In this document: one piece after another, positions 29,062-37,637 of the stretch
Layout: each line of letters begins with the position of its first letter
How positions within the stretch are numbered: position 1 is the stretch's first letter
Source of the DNA: a virus
Strand: one strand, 5' to 3'
IMG/VR virus record: IMGVR_UViG_3300025164_000005
Location: 1 to 48,666 of that record
Length of the DNA: 48,666 bases
Position numbers and translations under genes: made by a program
Notes under the pieces: generated by a model
Database searches by the model: none
The model's input: only the letters and a program-made list of their open reading frames with translations
What the model was told of the DNA's origin: nothing

Positions 29062-30123
29062 ATGCCCAAAAAAGAGATAAGCATTTCCGAAGTCAGGGAA
29101 GCTCTCCGTCCACCCGAACGACTTCTCGCCCTTCAGGCCGAACGCGATCAAATCGCTTCTGCCTACAAGGAATACAAAAAAGAGCATGGCCAACTCGATC
29201 AACTCATGGCTGAAGTTTTGGCCGCTATTCCCGCAATCAAACCGCAGGCTCCAGTATATAAACCGCCCAAGACAACGCGCGTTGACCGCGATGTTGCCGT
29301 TGTCCTCCATGTTACCGATGCTCATCATGGGGCGATTCAGACCCGAGACGAAATCGAAGGTTTCGGGGTTTTCTCTCCCGAGCTATCCCGACTTCGCCAA
29401 TTCGGATTTGTCCAAGACATCATGGATTGGACGGAACTTCATCGCACCGTCTATTCGATTCCGGAGGCGCGATTCCTGGTCACGGGAGATTTGATCTCTG
29501 GAGATATTCAAGACTTCCGTGTGACAAATGCTTTCCCCGCCCCGCAGCAAGCGGTTGAGGCCGGAGAGATTCTCGCGCAGCAAGTGTCTACAATGGCTCC
29601 GCATTTTGAGCGCGTCATTGTCGATATCGTCACGCTTGATAACCATGGGCGAATGACGAAGAAACCCCAATCGAAAGAGGGGGGGATCAATAACTGGATG
29701 TATGTAGTGGCGAATATTTCCAGGATGCTTTTGTCGGCGCACAAAAACGTGGCTGTCAATATTTGGGCGCAGCCCCAGAAGGTCGTTAACGTCAACGGAA
29801 GAAATTATCTCCTTTGTCATGGCCATGAAGTTTCCGGGTGGATGGGCTTCCCATTCTATGGCATTGAGCGAAAGGTTGCACGCGAGGCCATGAAGCGAAT
29901 GAATGCCCCGGATTTCACAAAATTCCATAAAGTGATTCTCGGTCATTGGCATTCGCCCATGACGACGCAATATTTTTGGGTCGGAGGAAGCGTCAGCGGA
30001 ACCGATGCTCATGACCACCAAGAGGGACGCCAAGCCACGCCTCAGCAGGTAAGCTGGATGGTTCATCCCCAACACGGTGAGTTTGATCGGACGGAATGGC
30101 AACTTACGAAGTGGGATAAATAA
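29062..30123 (+). CDS. Calcineurin-like metallophosphoesterase
   Basis: The 353-residue product has the metal-binding motifs of the family in order: D-A-H (D86, H88), G-D (in V-T-G-D-L-I-S-G-D), D-N-H-G-R (variant of G-N-H-E), C-H-G-H and G-H-W-H-S. The first 75 residues are helical. Phage members of this type are often called exonuclease- or SbcD-like. Hydrolysis of phosphodiester bonds is expected; the substrate is unknown. It precedes the packaging genes. Confidence 0.75.
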   Translation: MPKKEISISEVREALRPPERLLALQAERDQIASAYKEYKKEHGQLDQLMAEVLAAIPAIKPQAPVYKPPKTTRVDRDVAVVLHVTDAHHGAIQTRDEIEGFGVFSPELSRLRQFGFVQDIMDWTELHRTVYSIPEARFLVTGDLISGDIQDFRVTNAFPAPQQAVEAGEILAQQVSTMAPHFERVIVDIVTLDNHGRMTKKPQSKEGGINNWMYVVANISRMLLSAHKNVAVNIWAQPQKVVNVNGRNYLLCHGHEVSGWMGFPFYGIERKVAREAMKRMNAPDFTKFHKVILGHWHSPMTTQYFWVGGSVSGTDAHDHQEGRQATPQQVSWMVHPQHGEFDRTEWQLTKWDK

Positions 30124-30137
30124 TAGGAGCGGGGACA

Positions 30138-30455
30138 ATGACAATGCTTATCCAGGCGGCGACAGAAGCGGTAAAGAGCACATCGAATCTCGCGTTAGAC
30201 GGCGTTGCGATCATGGCCTTGATCACAGCGGGGACGTTGGCGGCCAGGGAATATTTCAAGTCTCATCGGGGCCGGGGACGGGCGAACGGGAACAGCAACG
30301 GTAAGGGGCCGAAACCGGGGACGGCGCCGGAATGTCAGGCCCATCGAGATAAGCTGATCGAGTTGGACACAAAACAGGAAGGGACGAAGGAACTTCTAAC
30401 GGAAGTCAGGGGGGACGTGAAAAAGCTATTGAGACTGTTACCTCCGGGAGAATAG
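30138..30455 (+). CDS. Single-TM protein with coiled-coil tail
   Basis: The 105-residue product has a membrane helix (I-M-A-L-I-T-A-G-T-L-A-A-R, about residues 24-38). A Gly/Asn/Lys-rich linker and a C-terminal helix (K-E-L-L-T-E-V-R-G-D-V-K-K-L-L-R-L-L) follow. The layout resembles XhlA-type holin-associated proteins, but the position before TerS does not decide it. ATG 30144 is an alternative start. Confidence 0.5.
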   Translation: MTMLIQAATEAVKSTSNLALDGVAIMALITAGTLAAREYFKSHRGRGRANGNSNGKGPKPGTAPECQAHRDKLIELDTKQEGTKELLTEVRGDVKKLLRLLPPGE

Positions 30456-30668
30456 ATGGGAAACAAGAGCCTGCGAATCGCCCTCAAGAACGACCGTGTG
30501 GAGCGGGTTGAGGAATTGTCGCTCAGAATCGGCAAGGCGGTCAATGACAACATCATTCGGCTCGGGAAGGAGATCACCGAAGCGAACGAGGCGCTTGAGG
30601 TTATCTATGGGCAGACGCCGGAGGGGATGTGGAAGAGGTTCAAGAAGTGGGTCGGGGGGAAGAAGTGA
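30456..30668 (+). CDS. Small coiled-coil protein
   Basis: The 70-residue product starts directly after the preceding stop. It is helical, with S-L-R-I-G-K-A-V-N-D-N-I-I-R-L-G-K-E-I-T and a basic end W-K-R-F-K-K-W-V-G-G-K-K. The function is unknown. Confidence 0.5.
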   Translation: MGNKSLRIALKNDRVERVEELSLRIGKAVNDNIIRLGKEITEANEALEVIYGQTPEGMWKRFKKWVGGKK

Positions 30669-30838
30669 AGGTCATGTTCAAGGCGCAGATAAAACAGCTT
30701 ACCTCCCGAATCCTGGCGACTGGAGACAAGGGCGGGAAGCTGGTCATCGAGTTTAATCTGCCCAACGATAAGCTCATCGGCGATTTGGCAAAGTTGGTTA
30801 AGGCTGATGAAGAGATCACGGTGACGGTGGAAGGATGA
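30665..30838 (+). CDS. Small beta-rich protein
   Basis: A GTG at 30665 overlaps the previous stop and gives 57 residues; ATG 30674 would give 54. The product alternates strands and a helix (I-L-A-T-G-D-K-G-G-K-L-V-I-E-F-N-L-P, L-I-G-D-L-A-K-L, I-T-V-T-V-E-G). It overlaps TerS by ATGA. No family is recognised. Confidence 0.5.
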   Translation: MKVMFKAQIKQLTSRILATGDKGGKLVIEFNLPNDKLIGDLAKLVKADEEITVTVEG

Positions 30839-31176
30839 AAAAACACAATCGGCGTGTGAATACTGCGGGCTTACGGCCATTTCAGAAGGGGCCTGATCCG
30901 CGCCGGAACCCCACTGGAGGAGTCTGCAAGGAACGGGCCGCCTGGGAACAGGTATTCCGCAATGCTCTGGCAAAGAAGGCAGATCCTGATAAATTGGCTC
31001 AAGTGCTCGTTGATGCAGCCATGTCAAAACGTCCGTGGGCAATCGAGATTGTCCTCGACCGGCTTATGGGCAAACCGAATCAGCCCATCTCTGGCCAGGT
31101 CAACGGCAAGCAATCGCTGACCATCAGAGTGGTTCAAGTGAAGGACGAAAACGGGAATGGAAATACTGGTAAGTAA
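30835..31176 (+). CDS. terS: Terminase small subunit-like protein
   Basis: The 113-residue product starts with a basic segment including R-P-F-Q-K-G-P-D-P-R-R-N-P-T-G-G. It continues with helices (A-W-E-Q-V-F-R-N-A-L, W-A-I-E-I-V-L-D-R-L-M-G-K-P-N-Q-P). This N-terminal basic motif and the D-R-x-x-G-K-P-x-Q end are known from small phage proteins immediately before terminase large subunits. The role is DNA recognition for packaging. It overlaps TerL by 20 bp. Confidence 0.65.
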   Translation: MKKHNRRVNTAGLRPFQKGPDPRRNPTGGVCKERAAWEQVFRNALAKKADPDKLAQVLVDAAMSKRPWAIEIVLDRLMGKPNQPISGQVNGKQSLTIRVVQVKDENGNGNTGK

Positions 31177-32368
31177 CCACTTCTTTCCCCTCCTTGACCG
31201 CAAGGAACGGTATCTCATTCTGTGTGGCGGGGCGGGATCGGGGAAGTCTGAATTTGCCGGACGTAAAATATTCTACAGGTGCATGACCGAGGGCGGCCAT
31301 CGGTTCCTGGTGCTTCGCAAAATACGCAAGACGGTAGAGGAGTCCTGCGTTGAACTCATCCGTTGCATCTTGGCCAATAACAATGTCGTCCACAACTACA
31401 ACAAATCCGAGCGCGTCATCACTTTTATTAACCCCGCCGGGAAAACAAACGAGATTCTTTTTGACGGCCTGGATGATCCCGAGAAGATCAAGTCCATCAA
31501 AGGCATCACCTCCATCTGGATGGAGGAGCTGACGGAGTTCACCCGCCAAGACTTTATACAAGTTGACCTGAGGCTACGCGAGGAGACGGGGCTTTATCAG
31601 CAGATCATGGCGTCGTTTAATCCCGATGAGGCGCTCGGGCCGTGGATCAAGGCCGACTTTTTTGACCAGCAGCACGCCGATAGCTTCGTCCATGTTTCGA
31701 CGGTTGAGCATAACCCCATCAAGGAGATGAGAGATAAATACGTTCAGATTCTGGACCGCCTAAATGATGCTACTGCCCGTAAAATCTACCGCCTTGGCCT
31801 CTGGGCGCTCCCGACTGGGCGCATCTTCAACTGGGACGTGCAGCCGCTGCCCGATATCCGTTTCGATGAAATTATCTACGGCGGTGACTTTGGATACTCG
31901 GTTGACCCAGCAGCCTTCATCAAAATCTATCGCAAAGCCAACGAGTTCTGGATTGAGGAAATAATCTATGAGAAGGGCCTAACCAATCAGGCGCTTGCGG
32001 CCAAGATAAAAGCTGGTTTGGGATTTACCGGCGATGTTTCCTATTGGGATTCTGCCGAGCCCAAGTCCATCCAAGAGCTCTATGAGGCCGGGATCAATGC
32101 CCAGGCTGCGCTCAAAGGGCCGGACTCAGTGCGCACGGGCATAGATTATCTCAAAGCGGTCAAGGTTCACGTTGTCCAGGGATCGCTCAATATCATCTCT
32201 GAGCAGGGATCATATCGTTGGAAGAAAGACAAGCTGGACAATGATCTGCCTGAGCCGGTAGCTTTTAAGAATCACGCGATGGATGCGGTTCGGTATGGAA
32301 TTTATACACATTGTAAACAGGCCGGCGCCGCCTTCCGCGTCATCTCCCACAATGTCTCGCCGGATTGA
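31157..32368 (+). CDS. terL: Terminase large subunit
   Basis: The 403-residue product has Walker A G-G-A-G-S-G-K-S (24-31), Walker B S-I-W-M-E-E (119-124) and a C-terminal nuclease domain with D-F-G-Y-S-V-D-P, Y-W-D-S-A-E-P and N-H-A-M-D-A-V-R-Y-G. It pumps DNA into the prohead and cuts it. The pattern is closest to PBSX/SPP1-type terminases, many of which package by headful. That would agree with circular permutation. Confidence 0.95.
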   Translation: MEILVSNHFFPLLDRKERYLILCGGAGSGKSEFAGRKIFYRCMTEGGHRFLVLRKIRKTVEESCVELIRCILANNNVVHNYNKSERVITFINPAGKTNEILFDGLDDPEKIKSIKGITSIWMEELTEFTRQDFIQVDLRLREETGLYQQIMASFNPDEALGPWIKADFFDQQHADSFVHVSTVEHNPIKEMRDKYVQILDRLNDATARKIYRLGLWALPTGRIFNWDVQPLPDIRFDEIIYGGDFGYSVDPAAFIKIYRKANEFWIEEIIYEKGLTNQALAAKIKAGLGFTGDVSYWDSAEPKSIQELYEAGINAQAALKGPDSVRTGIDYLKAVKVHVVQGSLNIISEQGSYRWKKDKLDNDLPEPVAFKNHAMDAVRYGIYTHCKQAGAAFRVISHNVSPD

Positions 32369-32376
32369 GATATGAG

Positions 32377-33783
32377 ATGAGTATATTCAGCAAACGAGCC
32401 GAGATTCAGGAACTGAGAAAGCAGACTGGGCTCCTCACTGAGCAGGTCAAGAACTATAAAGAAGTCCAGGAACTTCTCGTCAAGGACATTCTCACGCTCC
32501 AAGAAGTGACGACGGCGTACAAGGGGAATGATTATCCCGAATATCAGACAGCGGTCCAGGCCATTGCCGACAAGTACAACAACAAGGCGGACTGGGGCTG
32601 TACGCAGACAGGGACGATCATTGACCTGCGCGCAGCCTTCATCCTGGGCGAGGGCATCCAGATCGTCCATACGACGAAGACCCGGGCCGAGGCCGAGCGG
32701 GAGCTTCAATGGGCCGCTGACTTCCTCGAATACAACGACCTCGATGGCGCGATGGCCCAGGAGATAGCCAAGGAAGCAGAGATCGAAGGTAAATGCGCGA
32801 TCCGGCTTTTCTATGACGAGGAGCCTTTCGTAACAGTACGAGGGGAGACCTGGCCGGGCATGGTCTCGGCACGGTTCCTGTCCTGGCTGTCGAAAAAGTA
32901 TACGGTCGATGCCGATTCCAATGACTACTTTTGGTACAAGAAACTCCACTGGGATGCCACGGCCACCGTTCAGGCCGGCTCGGTCGATGAGGCTGAATTC
33001 GTCTACAAGAAATTCGGGGGCCGGATAAGCGAGCCGAACGAGGCACAGCCCAAGGTCATGAAGTGTCTGACTATCGTGGATCGTCTCGACAAGGCGCTGC
33101 GCGATCTACGGGAAATTGATCACCTATTCGCATCGCCGACGCCGGACTTTGAATGTGACGAAAAAAACCAGGTAGACCAAATCCTGAAATACATAGAAGA
33201 TACGAACTGGAAGATCGGCAAAGCAATTGTTCATACTGGCCGGTTCAGCCTTAAGGGACCGGAGGGAACCGGCGTCGAGAACCTCATCCGCGAGATCGAG
33301 CTCTGCGTCAAGATGATCTCGGGAACGACCGGGATTCCGATTCATTTCCTGGGCCTCCTGGACCTGCTCAAGAACCGGGCAACCGGCGACAATACACGGG
33401 AGCTTGTAATGGCCGCCACGACCCGGGAGCGGCACACCTGGCTCGGCGTGTTCAACGAGATGATCAACAAGGCAATGGCGCTTTTCAATGCGAAGGTAAA
33501 CGCCCAGATGTCCAAGGAGAAACAACTCGATCCAACGAGGGTTAGGGCCAATATCCCGCTCATTACCCAGGAGCATTTCGACCGCCTGGAGAAAGTCTAC
33601 ATCCCGGCGGCGCTTGGCGGGATTGTATCGAAGGAATTCGTTGCCTCCCAGATTCCGGGCGTTGACATGGAGGCGGAAGCCGAGAGGAAAAAGCAGCGTG
33701 ATGTCGAGGAGGCCGCCAGGGCGAAGGAAGAAATGGCCATACTCAAGGCGCAGGCGACTGAGGCGGAGGAAGATGAGGAATGA
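32377..33783 (+). CDS. Portal protein (SPP1 gp6-like)
   Basis: The product of about 468 residues directly follows TerL. It has an N-terminal helical region, central sequences V-Q-A-I-A-D-K-Y-N-N-K-A-D-W-G and A-R-F-L-S-W, then S-G-T-T-G-I-P-I-H-F-L-G and G-D-N-T-R-E-L, and a helical, acidic C-terminus. These fit SPP1-type portals. TTG 32365 in frame overlaps the TerL stop as an alternative start; ATG 32377 was preferred. It forms the dodecameric ring for DNA passage. Confidence 0.85.
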   Translation: MSIFSKRAEIQELRKQTGLLTEQVKNYKEVQELLVKDILTLQEVTTAYKGNDYPEYQTAVQAIADKYNNKADWGCTQTGTIIDLRAAFILGEGIQIVHTTKTRAEAERELQWAADFLEYNDLDGAMAQEIAKEAEIEGKCAIRLFYDEEPFVTVRGETWPGMVSARFLSWLSKKYTVDADSNDYFWYKKLHWDATATVQAGSVDEAEFVYKKFGGRISEPNEAQPKVMKCLTIVDRLDKALRDLREIDHLFASPTPDFECDEKNQVDQILKYIEDTNWKIGKAIVHTGRFSLKGPEGTGVENLIREIELCVKMISGTTGIPIHFLGLLDLLKNRATGDNTRELVMAATTRERHTWLGVFNEMINKAMALFNAKVNAQMSKEKQLDPTRVRANIPLITQEHFDRLEKVYIPAALGGIVSKEFVASQIPGVDMEAEAERKKQRDVEEAARAKEEMAILKAQATEAEEDEE

Positions 33784-33938
33784 TCAGCACGGCGGCCCCG
33801 CTCAGCTTGACGCGAAAGACCTGCCCCAAATGCGGGCGCGGGGTGATGCGGGTCAGGCGGGCCTGTTGTGCGGAGCGGCGGCGGGGCATCAAGGCATATC
33901 TGAAATGTTTAAGATGCGGGCATAGGGAAACGACATGA
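33780..33938 (+). CDS. 52-residue zinc-ribbon protein
   Basis: Starting in an ATGA overlap with the portal gene, it encodes C-P-K-C-G-R, then C-C and C-L-R-C-G-H with a strongly basic middle (R-V-R-R-A, E-R-R-R-G). It is a likely zinc ribbon binding nucleic acid. The end overlaps the next gene by ATGA. Confidence 0.6.
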   Translation: MISTAAPLSLTRKTCPKCGRGVMRVRRACCAERRRGIKAYLKCLRCGHRETT

Positions 33939-34177
33939 AATGGGTTGTGGCGATTGTTGCCGTCGAGGCCGCGGTGGAGATCCTGGTTCATTCGCCCCTT
34001 TTTGCCCGGTTGCGCCGGCTCGGCGGGCCGTTCGATTGTGGCTGGTGCCTGAGCGTTTGGGTCGCTGCCGCGGCTTTCGGGCTGATGATCCTGGGCCTTT
34101 GGTGGATGATGGTTCCGCTTGCCATCGCCAGGATGAGCACTGTCTTTCATGAAATGTACGGAAGATTGAGGGGCTAA
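33935..34177 (+). CDS. DUF1360-like membrane protein
   Basis: The 80-residue product has a first hydrophobic stretch, the pattern G-G-P-F-D-C-G-W-C-L-S-V-W typical of DUF1360 proteins, and a second hydrophobic helix (A-A-A-A-F-G-L-M-I-L-G-L-W). It is a small inner-membrane protein. Its place among head genes is unexplained. Confidence 0.6.
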   Translation: MKWVVAIVAVEAAVEILVHSPLFARLRRLGGPFDCGWCLSVWVAAAAFGLMILGLWWMMVPLAIARMSTVFHEMYGRLRG

Positions 34178-34179
34178 AA

Positions 34180-34383
34180 ATGCCTTATACCGAAATCAAA
34201 GAGGAAATGGTGGACGGCAAGAAAAAGTGGTGCTTCCGTAATAAGGAAACCAAACAGAGAATATGCGCCGACACGCGGGAGAAGGCTATTGCGGCAATGC
34301 GGGCCAGGTACGCCCATGCCCAGGAGATGAAATATTTGGACCCATTTTTTAATCCCATGATCAAAATCGACAAGGAGGACTGA
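34180..34383 (+). CDS. Small basic protein of unknown function
   Basis: The 67-residue product contains M-V-D-G-K-K-K-W-C-F-R-N-K-E-T-K-Q-R-I-C-A-D and a helix A-I-A-A-M-R-A-R-Y-A-H. It precedes and abuts the next head-region gene (shared base at 34383). No family is recognised. Confidence 0.5.
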   Translation: MPYTEIKEEMVDGKKKWCFRNKETKQRICADTREKAIAAMRARYAHAQEMKYLDPFFNPMIKIDKED

Positions 34384-34787
34384 TGCTTATATCGACGAAC
34401 AAGGTTCAACCGAAGGTAAATCACCGGTTTGACAAACACCTTGAGGAAGAGAAAGACGAGAAAGGCGAACCGACGGGCAACATAATCTCGTCGATCCCGA
34501 AAGACGTCTTCACGACTTCCCAGGAAAGAGTCAAGAACAGGCCGACCCGGACCCTACCCCACAACTTCCCCGGCGTGCACATCGTCCAGCAAAAACGCCC
34601 TGGCCTCGTTTTCATGAAGTCTTCCGACTTGGAGGACATGCGACGGAAGGCCGAGAACGAAAAGCGGAAGGCGCTCATGGCGAAGAAGGCCGCGTCCAAA
34701 CCACGGGCGGAGGTTCCGGCGTTTTCAAGCGCCCCTTTTGAGGAGACCAAGAAACCGGCGAAACGCGGGAGGCCGAAGAAGAAATGA
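34383..34787 (+). CDS. Basic protein with AT-hook-like C-terminus
   Basis: The 134-residue product is hydrophilic. Its C-terminal half is helical and Ala/Lys-rich, and it ends K-R-G-R-P-K-K-K, similar to an AT-hook. It may bind DNA or head components. Its place just before the protease-scaffold gene suggests a head-assembly link, but the function is unknown. Confidence 0.55.
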   Translation: MLISTNKVQPKVNHRFDKHLEEEKDEKGEPTGNIISSIPKDVFTTSQERVKNRPTRTLPHNFPGVHIVQQKRPGLVFMKSSDLEDMRRKAENEKRKALMAKKAASKPRAEVPAFSSAPFEETKKPAKRGRPKKK

Positions 34788-35968
34788 GAATCAGGGCTCA
34801 ACTTCGCGCAATGGCTTCCTCCGAAATCCTGCGGATGATCCCCGCCGATAAGCTCGCCGAGATCAAAAGGGAAGATTCGACCCCCATGTTCAAGGCCTTT
34901 ATCGTCGGCCATGAAGGCGAGGCGAAGGGCAATCTCATCGGCATCGGCAATGTGGTCAAGCGCTGGTTCCGGGGGACGATTGAAAAGCTCTTCAACAAAA
35001 TCGGGATTGGCCTTCAGCTGTTTCAAGGACACGCCGAGACCAATGACCATGAGGGCCGGGAGTCGATCGGTTATGTCGTGGCCAAGAAGCTCCAGGAAGG
35101 GTGGCGGGGTCTGGAGGCCGTTGCCGTGTGCTATATCAGGCCGAGGTTTAGAAGCGCCCCACTCGACGTTGCTTCGATCGAGGCGGACGTCGACATGAAG
35201 TATGAGCCGGGCGCCAATCTTCTGGTGACGGACGTACATGGCGTGACGGGAATTGCCCTGGGGAATTCGGGCATAGAAACGCCGGGCTTTCCCGGCGCGA
35301 CGCTGCTCGGTCAGCTCCAGGCGTTCGCAAAATACCATATAAAGGAGAATCGATTGGATAAACCCACCGCGGAGGAGATCAAGCAGTTGATCCGCGAGGC
35401 CGGGCTCCAACCTTCCGAGATTTTTGGGATCGGAGAGATTGCGGCTGACCCTGCCATCAAGGAGCAAATGCGGGAGAAAAACGTGAGCCCCGAAGTCTAC
35501 TACGAGATGCGGGAGACGAAACGGCGGCTCGCAGAGACCGAGAAGCGATTGGCCGATACCGGCAAGGAAAAGTCCGCCCTGGAGGTCCAGCTCAAGGCTA
35601 AGGATGAAGCCATCAAGACCTCAACGATCGAGGCGGCCAAGACAAGAATCCCGTCGCTTTTCGAGAAAGCGAAGACCGAGCGAAAGCTTGAGGAAAAGCA
35701 ATCTAAGTTTATCGCTGGACGGCTCACTCGATTCATGCCCCAAAAGCCGGAGGAGGTAGAGAAGGAATTCAATACCTACCTTGATGGCGAGGTCGAGGAT
35801 TTTAAGCGGATCGCCAAGGACGTGTTCGGGGTTGAGGAGAACCCGGCTGATGACAAGGCGCGGAACGGCGGGACGGGGCCGGACCCAAAGACCAAGGATA
35901 CTACGATCAACAAGTATCTCGACCCGGCGCAAAACCCCATGATTCGCACGAGCGACGGTGGGGCCTGA
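34784..35968 (+). CDS. Head maturation protease fused to scaffold
   Basis: The 394-residue product has an N-terminal domain with G-H-A-E-T-N-D-H-E-G-R-E-S-I-G-Y-V-V, V-A-S-I-E-A-D-V-D-M and V-T-G-I-A-L-G-N-S, consistent with phage prohead proteases (candidate His, Ser and acidic residues). From about residue 195 it becomes a helical, charged scaffold-like domain (Y-Y-E-M-R-E-T-K-R-R-L-A-E-T-E-K-R-L). It ends in an acidic region. Fused protease-scaffold proteins guide capsid assembly and are then degraded. Gene order before decoration and major capsid genes supports this. The catalytic triad is inferred. Confidence 0.7.
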   Translation: MRIRAQLRAMASSEILRMIPADKLAEIKREDSTPMFKAFIVGHEGEAKGNLIGIGNVVKRWFRGTIEKLFNKIGIGLQLFQGHAETNDHEGRESIGYVVAKKLQEGWRGLEAVAVCYIRPRFRSAPLDVASIEADVDMKYEPGANLLVTDVHGVTGIALGNSGIETPGFPGATLLGQLQAFAKYHIKENRLDKPTAEEIKQLIREAGLQPSEIFGIGEIAADPAIKEQMREKNVSPEVYYEMRETKRRLAETEKRLADTGKEKSALEVQLKAKDEAIKTSTIEAAKTRIPSLFEKAKTERKLEEKQSKFIAGRLTRFMPQKPEEVEKEFNTYLDGEVEDFKRIAKDVFGVEENPADDKARNGGTGPDPKTKDTTINKYLDPAQNPMIRTSDGGA

Positions 35969-36023
35969 GCGGAGAGCCGTAAAAGCGAAAACAGGAACAG
36001 AAATTTAAGAGGAGAGAAAACAC

Positions 36024-36437
36024 ATGCCCGATGCACTAAGAACCGCCACGCCGATGGGCGATTGGCGAAGTCTCAAGTTCACCGTGGCCGAAACCGACGG
36101 GGTATTGGGGATCAAGGATGCACGCCTTGCGGGCGAGTCCTACCTTTACCTCGTTGAGGACACGGTGGGTGCGGCGCTGGAGTCGGCGGACTATGGGGAT
36201 GAGGCTGTCTTGATCTACCATGCCGAAAAGATCATGGTTCCCAAGATGATCGAATCCTCGGACATCTTCCTGCCCGGTGACCGCGTTTACTGGGACCCGG
36301 TAACGCGCTTGGTCACGCCGACCTTCGATTCAGGCTATTACTGGATCGGCATCGCAACGGAACCGGCCGCGGCCTTGGAAAGTCACGTTGAAATCGACCT
36401 CAAGGGCGATCACGCCGAGGTTGAGGCCGTCCTGTAA
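36024..36437 (+). CDS. Head decoration protein (DUF2190-like)
   Basis: The 137-residue product is beta-rich. It has D-T-V-G-A-A-L, a strand with A-V-L-I-Y-H-A-E-K-I-M-V, G-D-R-V-Y-W-D-P and I-G-I-A-T-E-P-A-A. It matches the capsid-cementing proteins usually located directly before the major capsid gene. An AGGAGAG ribosome site precedes it. Confidence 0.7.
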   Translation: MPDALRTATPMGDWRSLKFTVAETDGVLGIKDARLAGESYLYLVEDTVGAALESADYGDEAVLIYHAEKIMVPKMIESSDIFLPGDRVYWDPVTRLVTPTFDSGYYWIGIATEPAAALESHVEIDLKGDHAEVEAVL

Positions 36438-36448
36438 CGGAGAAAAAG

Positions 36449-37570
36449 ATGAAAAGCAGAATTTTTAACCTCAACTGGGAAAAGTTCGACCACAAGGACC
36501 CGGAACAGCGGCGGCAGCTCGCGGGGGCGCTTCAATATTTCTGCGCCCTGCCCAACAGGTTCATGGACTCCCGACTCGCCAAAGTCACCGAGTTCGTCAA
36601 AGAGCACAAGCAGATCCAGGAGTTTACACTGGCCTCCGACGGCTGGGTGAACGAGAAGGCGATCGACATCATCGAAAAGTTCCATCTCATGACGAACTAC
36701 GACAACGGTTACGAGCAGATTTTCGACATCCGGGACTTCAGCGGCACCAAGGCCAGCGGGTTCGACATGGCGGCCGTCGTAAGCGGCCTGACCTTCCAGG
36801 AAGTCAAGGAAGGCGAGAAGCTCAAGGTCTATCAGATGAGAGGGGCCAAGGAGCGCGTGGGCTTCTGCTACTATGGGGGCGCCCTGGGTTGGCACCGGCG
36901 GCTATTCGAGGACGGCGACTGGTGGACGCTTGAGGACAATGCGATCGAGTTCCGGAATAAGGCCTACAGCAACCGGGCAGCCACGTACTATGGGCTACTC
37001 GAGGCCGCGGCTGACGTTAAGGGCTGTTGCGCCCAAATTCCGTCCGACTGTGACGACTGCGATGCCGATGCCCGGAGTATTGCCGCATCGATCAACTATG
37101 GGGCCACAAACATTCTGGAGAATGCCGCAGCGCGGGGCCTGAGCGTCGATGTCGCCAATACCCAATTCATCGTTCTGGCGCCGCTCCAGCTTCGGGGGCG
37201 CGTGCGGTATGCGCTCGGCCAGAGGATGCAGGCCTTCACCGACAGCGAAAAGCTCATCGACTACAATTTCCGCCAGATCACATCCATGATGCTCGCCAAC
37301 CATGCCCGGATCTTGGTCATCCTGCCCGGGCGGACGCTCAAAATCGGCTACCGGATGGATCTCGCGCTTTTCGACGATTTCGACATCCTGAGTTACACCG
37401 ACACCGTCGCCGGCTGGATGAGGCACGGCGGGTGTATCGGGGATATCGACCAGATCAACTGCATCGAGCTGACCGAGGAAAGCGGCTCATGTCCCGCGGG
37501 AAGCTTCAATCCCCTAGTTTCCTGCGGTGAGGTCAGTATCACCGACGAAATGGAGGATATCCGGGGATAG
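36449..37570 (+). CDS. Major capsid protein
   Basis: The 373-residue product follows the scaffold and decoration genes in the standard order. It resembles the Mu T-like branch of HK97-fold capsid proteins: W-V-N-E-K-A-I-D-I-I-E near residue 65, F-E-D-G-D-W-W-T-L-E-D-N-A-I-E-F, and the C-terminal I-L-V-I-L-P-G-R. A Cys-rich insertion, G-C-C-A-Q-I-P-S-D-C-D-D-C-D (about residues 192-205), is unusual and might bind metal or form disulphides. No start ambiguity is apparent. Confidence 0.8.
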   Translation: MKSRIFNLNWEKFDHKDPEQRRQLAGALQYFCALPNRFMDSRLAKVTEFVKEHKQIQEFTLASDGWVNEKAIDIIEKFHLMTNYDNGYEQIFDIRDFSGTKASGFDMAAVVSGLTFQEVKEGEKLKVYQMRGAKERVGFCYYGGALGWHRRLFEDGDWWTLEDNAIEFRNKAYSNRAATYYGLLEAAADVKGCCAQIPSDCDDCDADARSIAASINYGATNILENAAARGLSVDVANTQFIVLAPLQLRGRVRYALGQRMQAFTDSEKLIDYNFRQITSMMLANHARILVILPGRTLKIGYRMDLALFDDFDILSYTDTVAGWMRHGGCIGDIDQINCIELTEESGSCPAGSFNPLVSCGEVSITDEMEDIRG

Positions 37571-37585
37571 GAAAATTATACGGTA

Positions 37586-37617
37586 GGGGTCGGATCGCCC
37601 AAGGGCGGTTCGGCCCC
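37586..37617 (+). promoter_or_regulatory. Large hairpin after the major capsid gene
   Basis: GGGGTCGGATCGCCC (37586-37600) pairs with GGGCGGTTCGGCCCC (37603-37617). Apart from a tight apical turn, this is a nearly continuous 15-bp stem with three G-U pairs. No T-run follows, so it is not a standard terminator. It may be an mRNA-stabilising hairpin or attenuator separating capsid expression from the glycan island. Confidence 0.65.
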
Positions 37618-37637
37618 AGGCCGATTTAAGACGAAAC

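Noticed and set aside
34421-35467. Minus-strand open frame of 348 codons
   Set aside because: It is opposite the AT-hook and protease-scaffold genes. Composition is that of a mirrored coding strand, with no start context.
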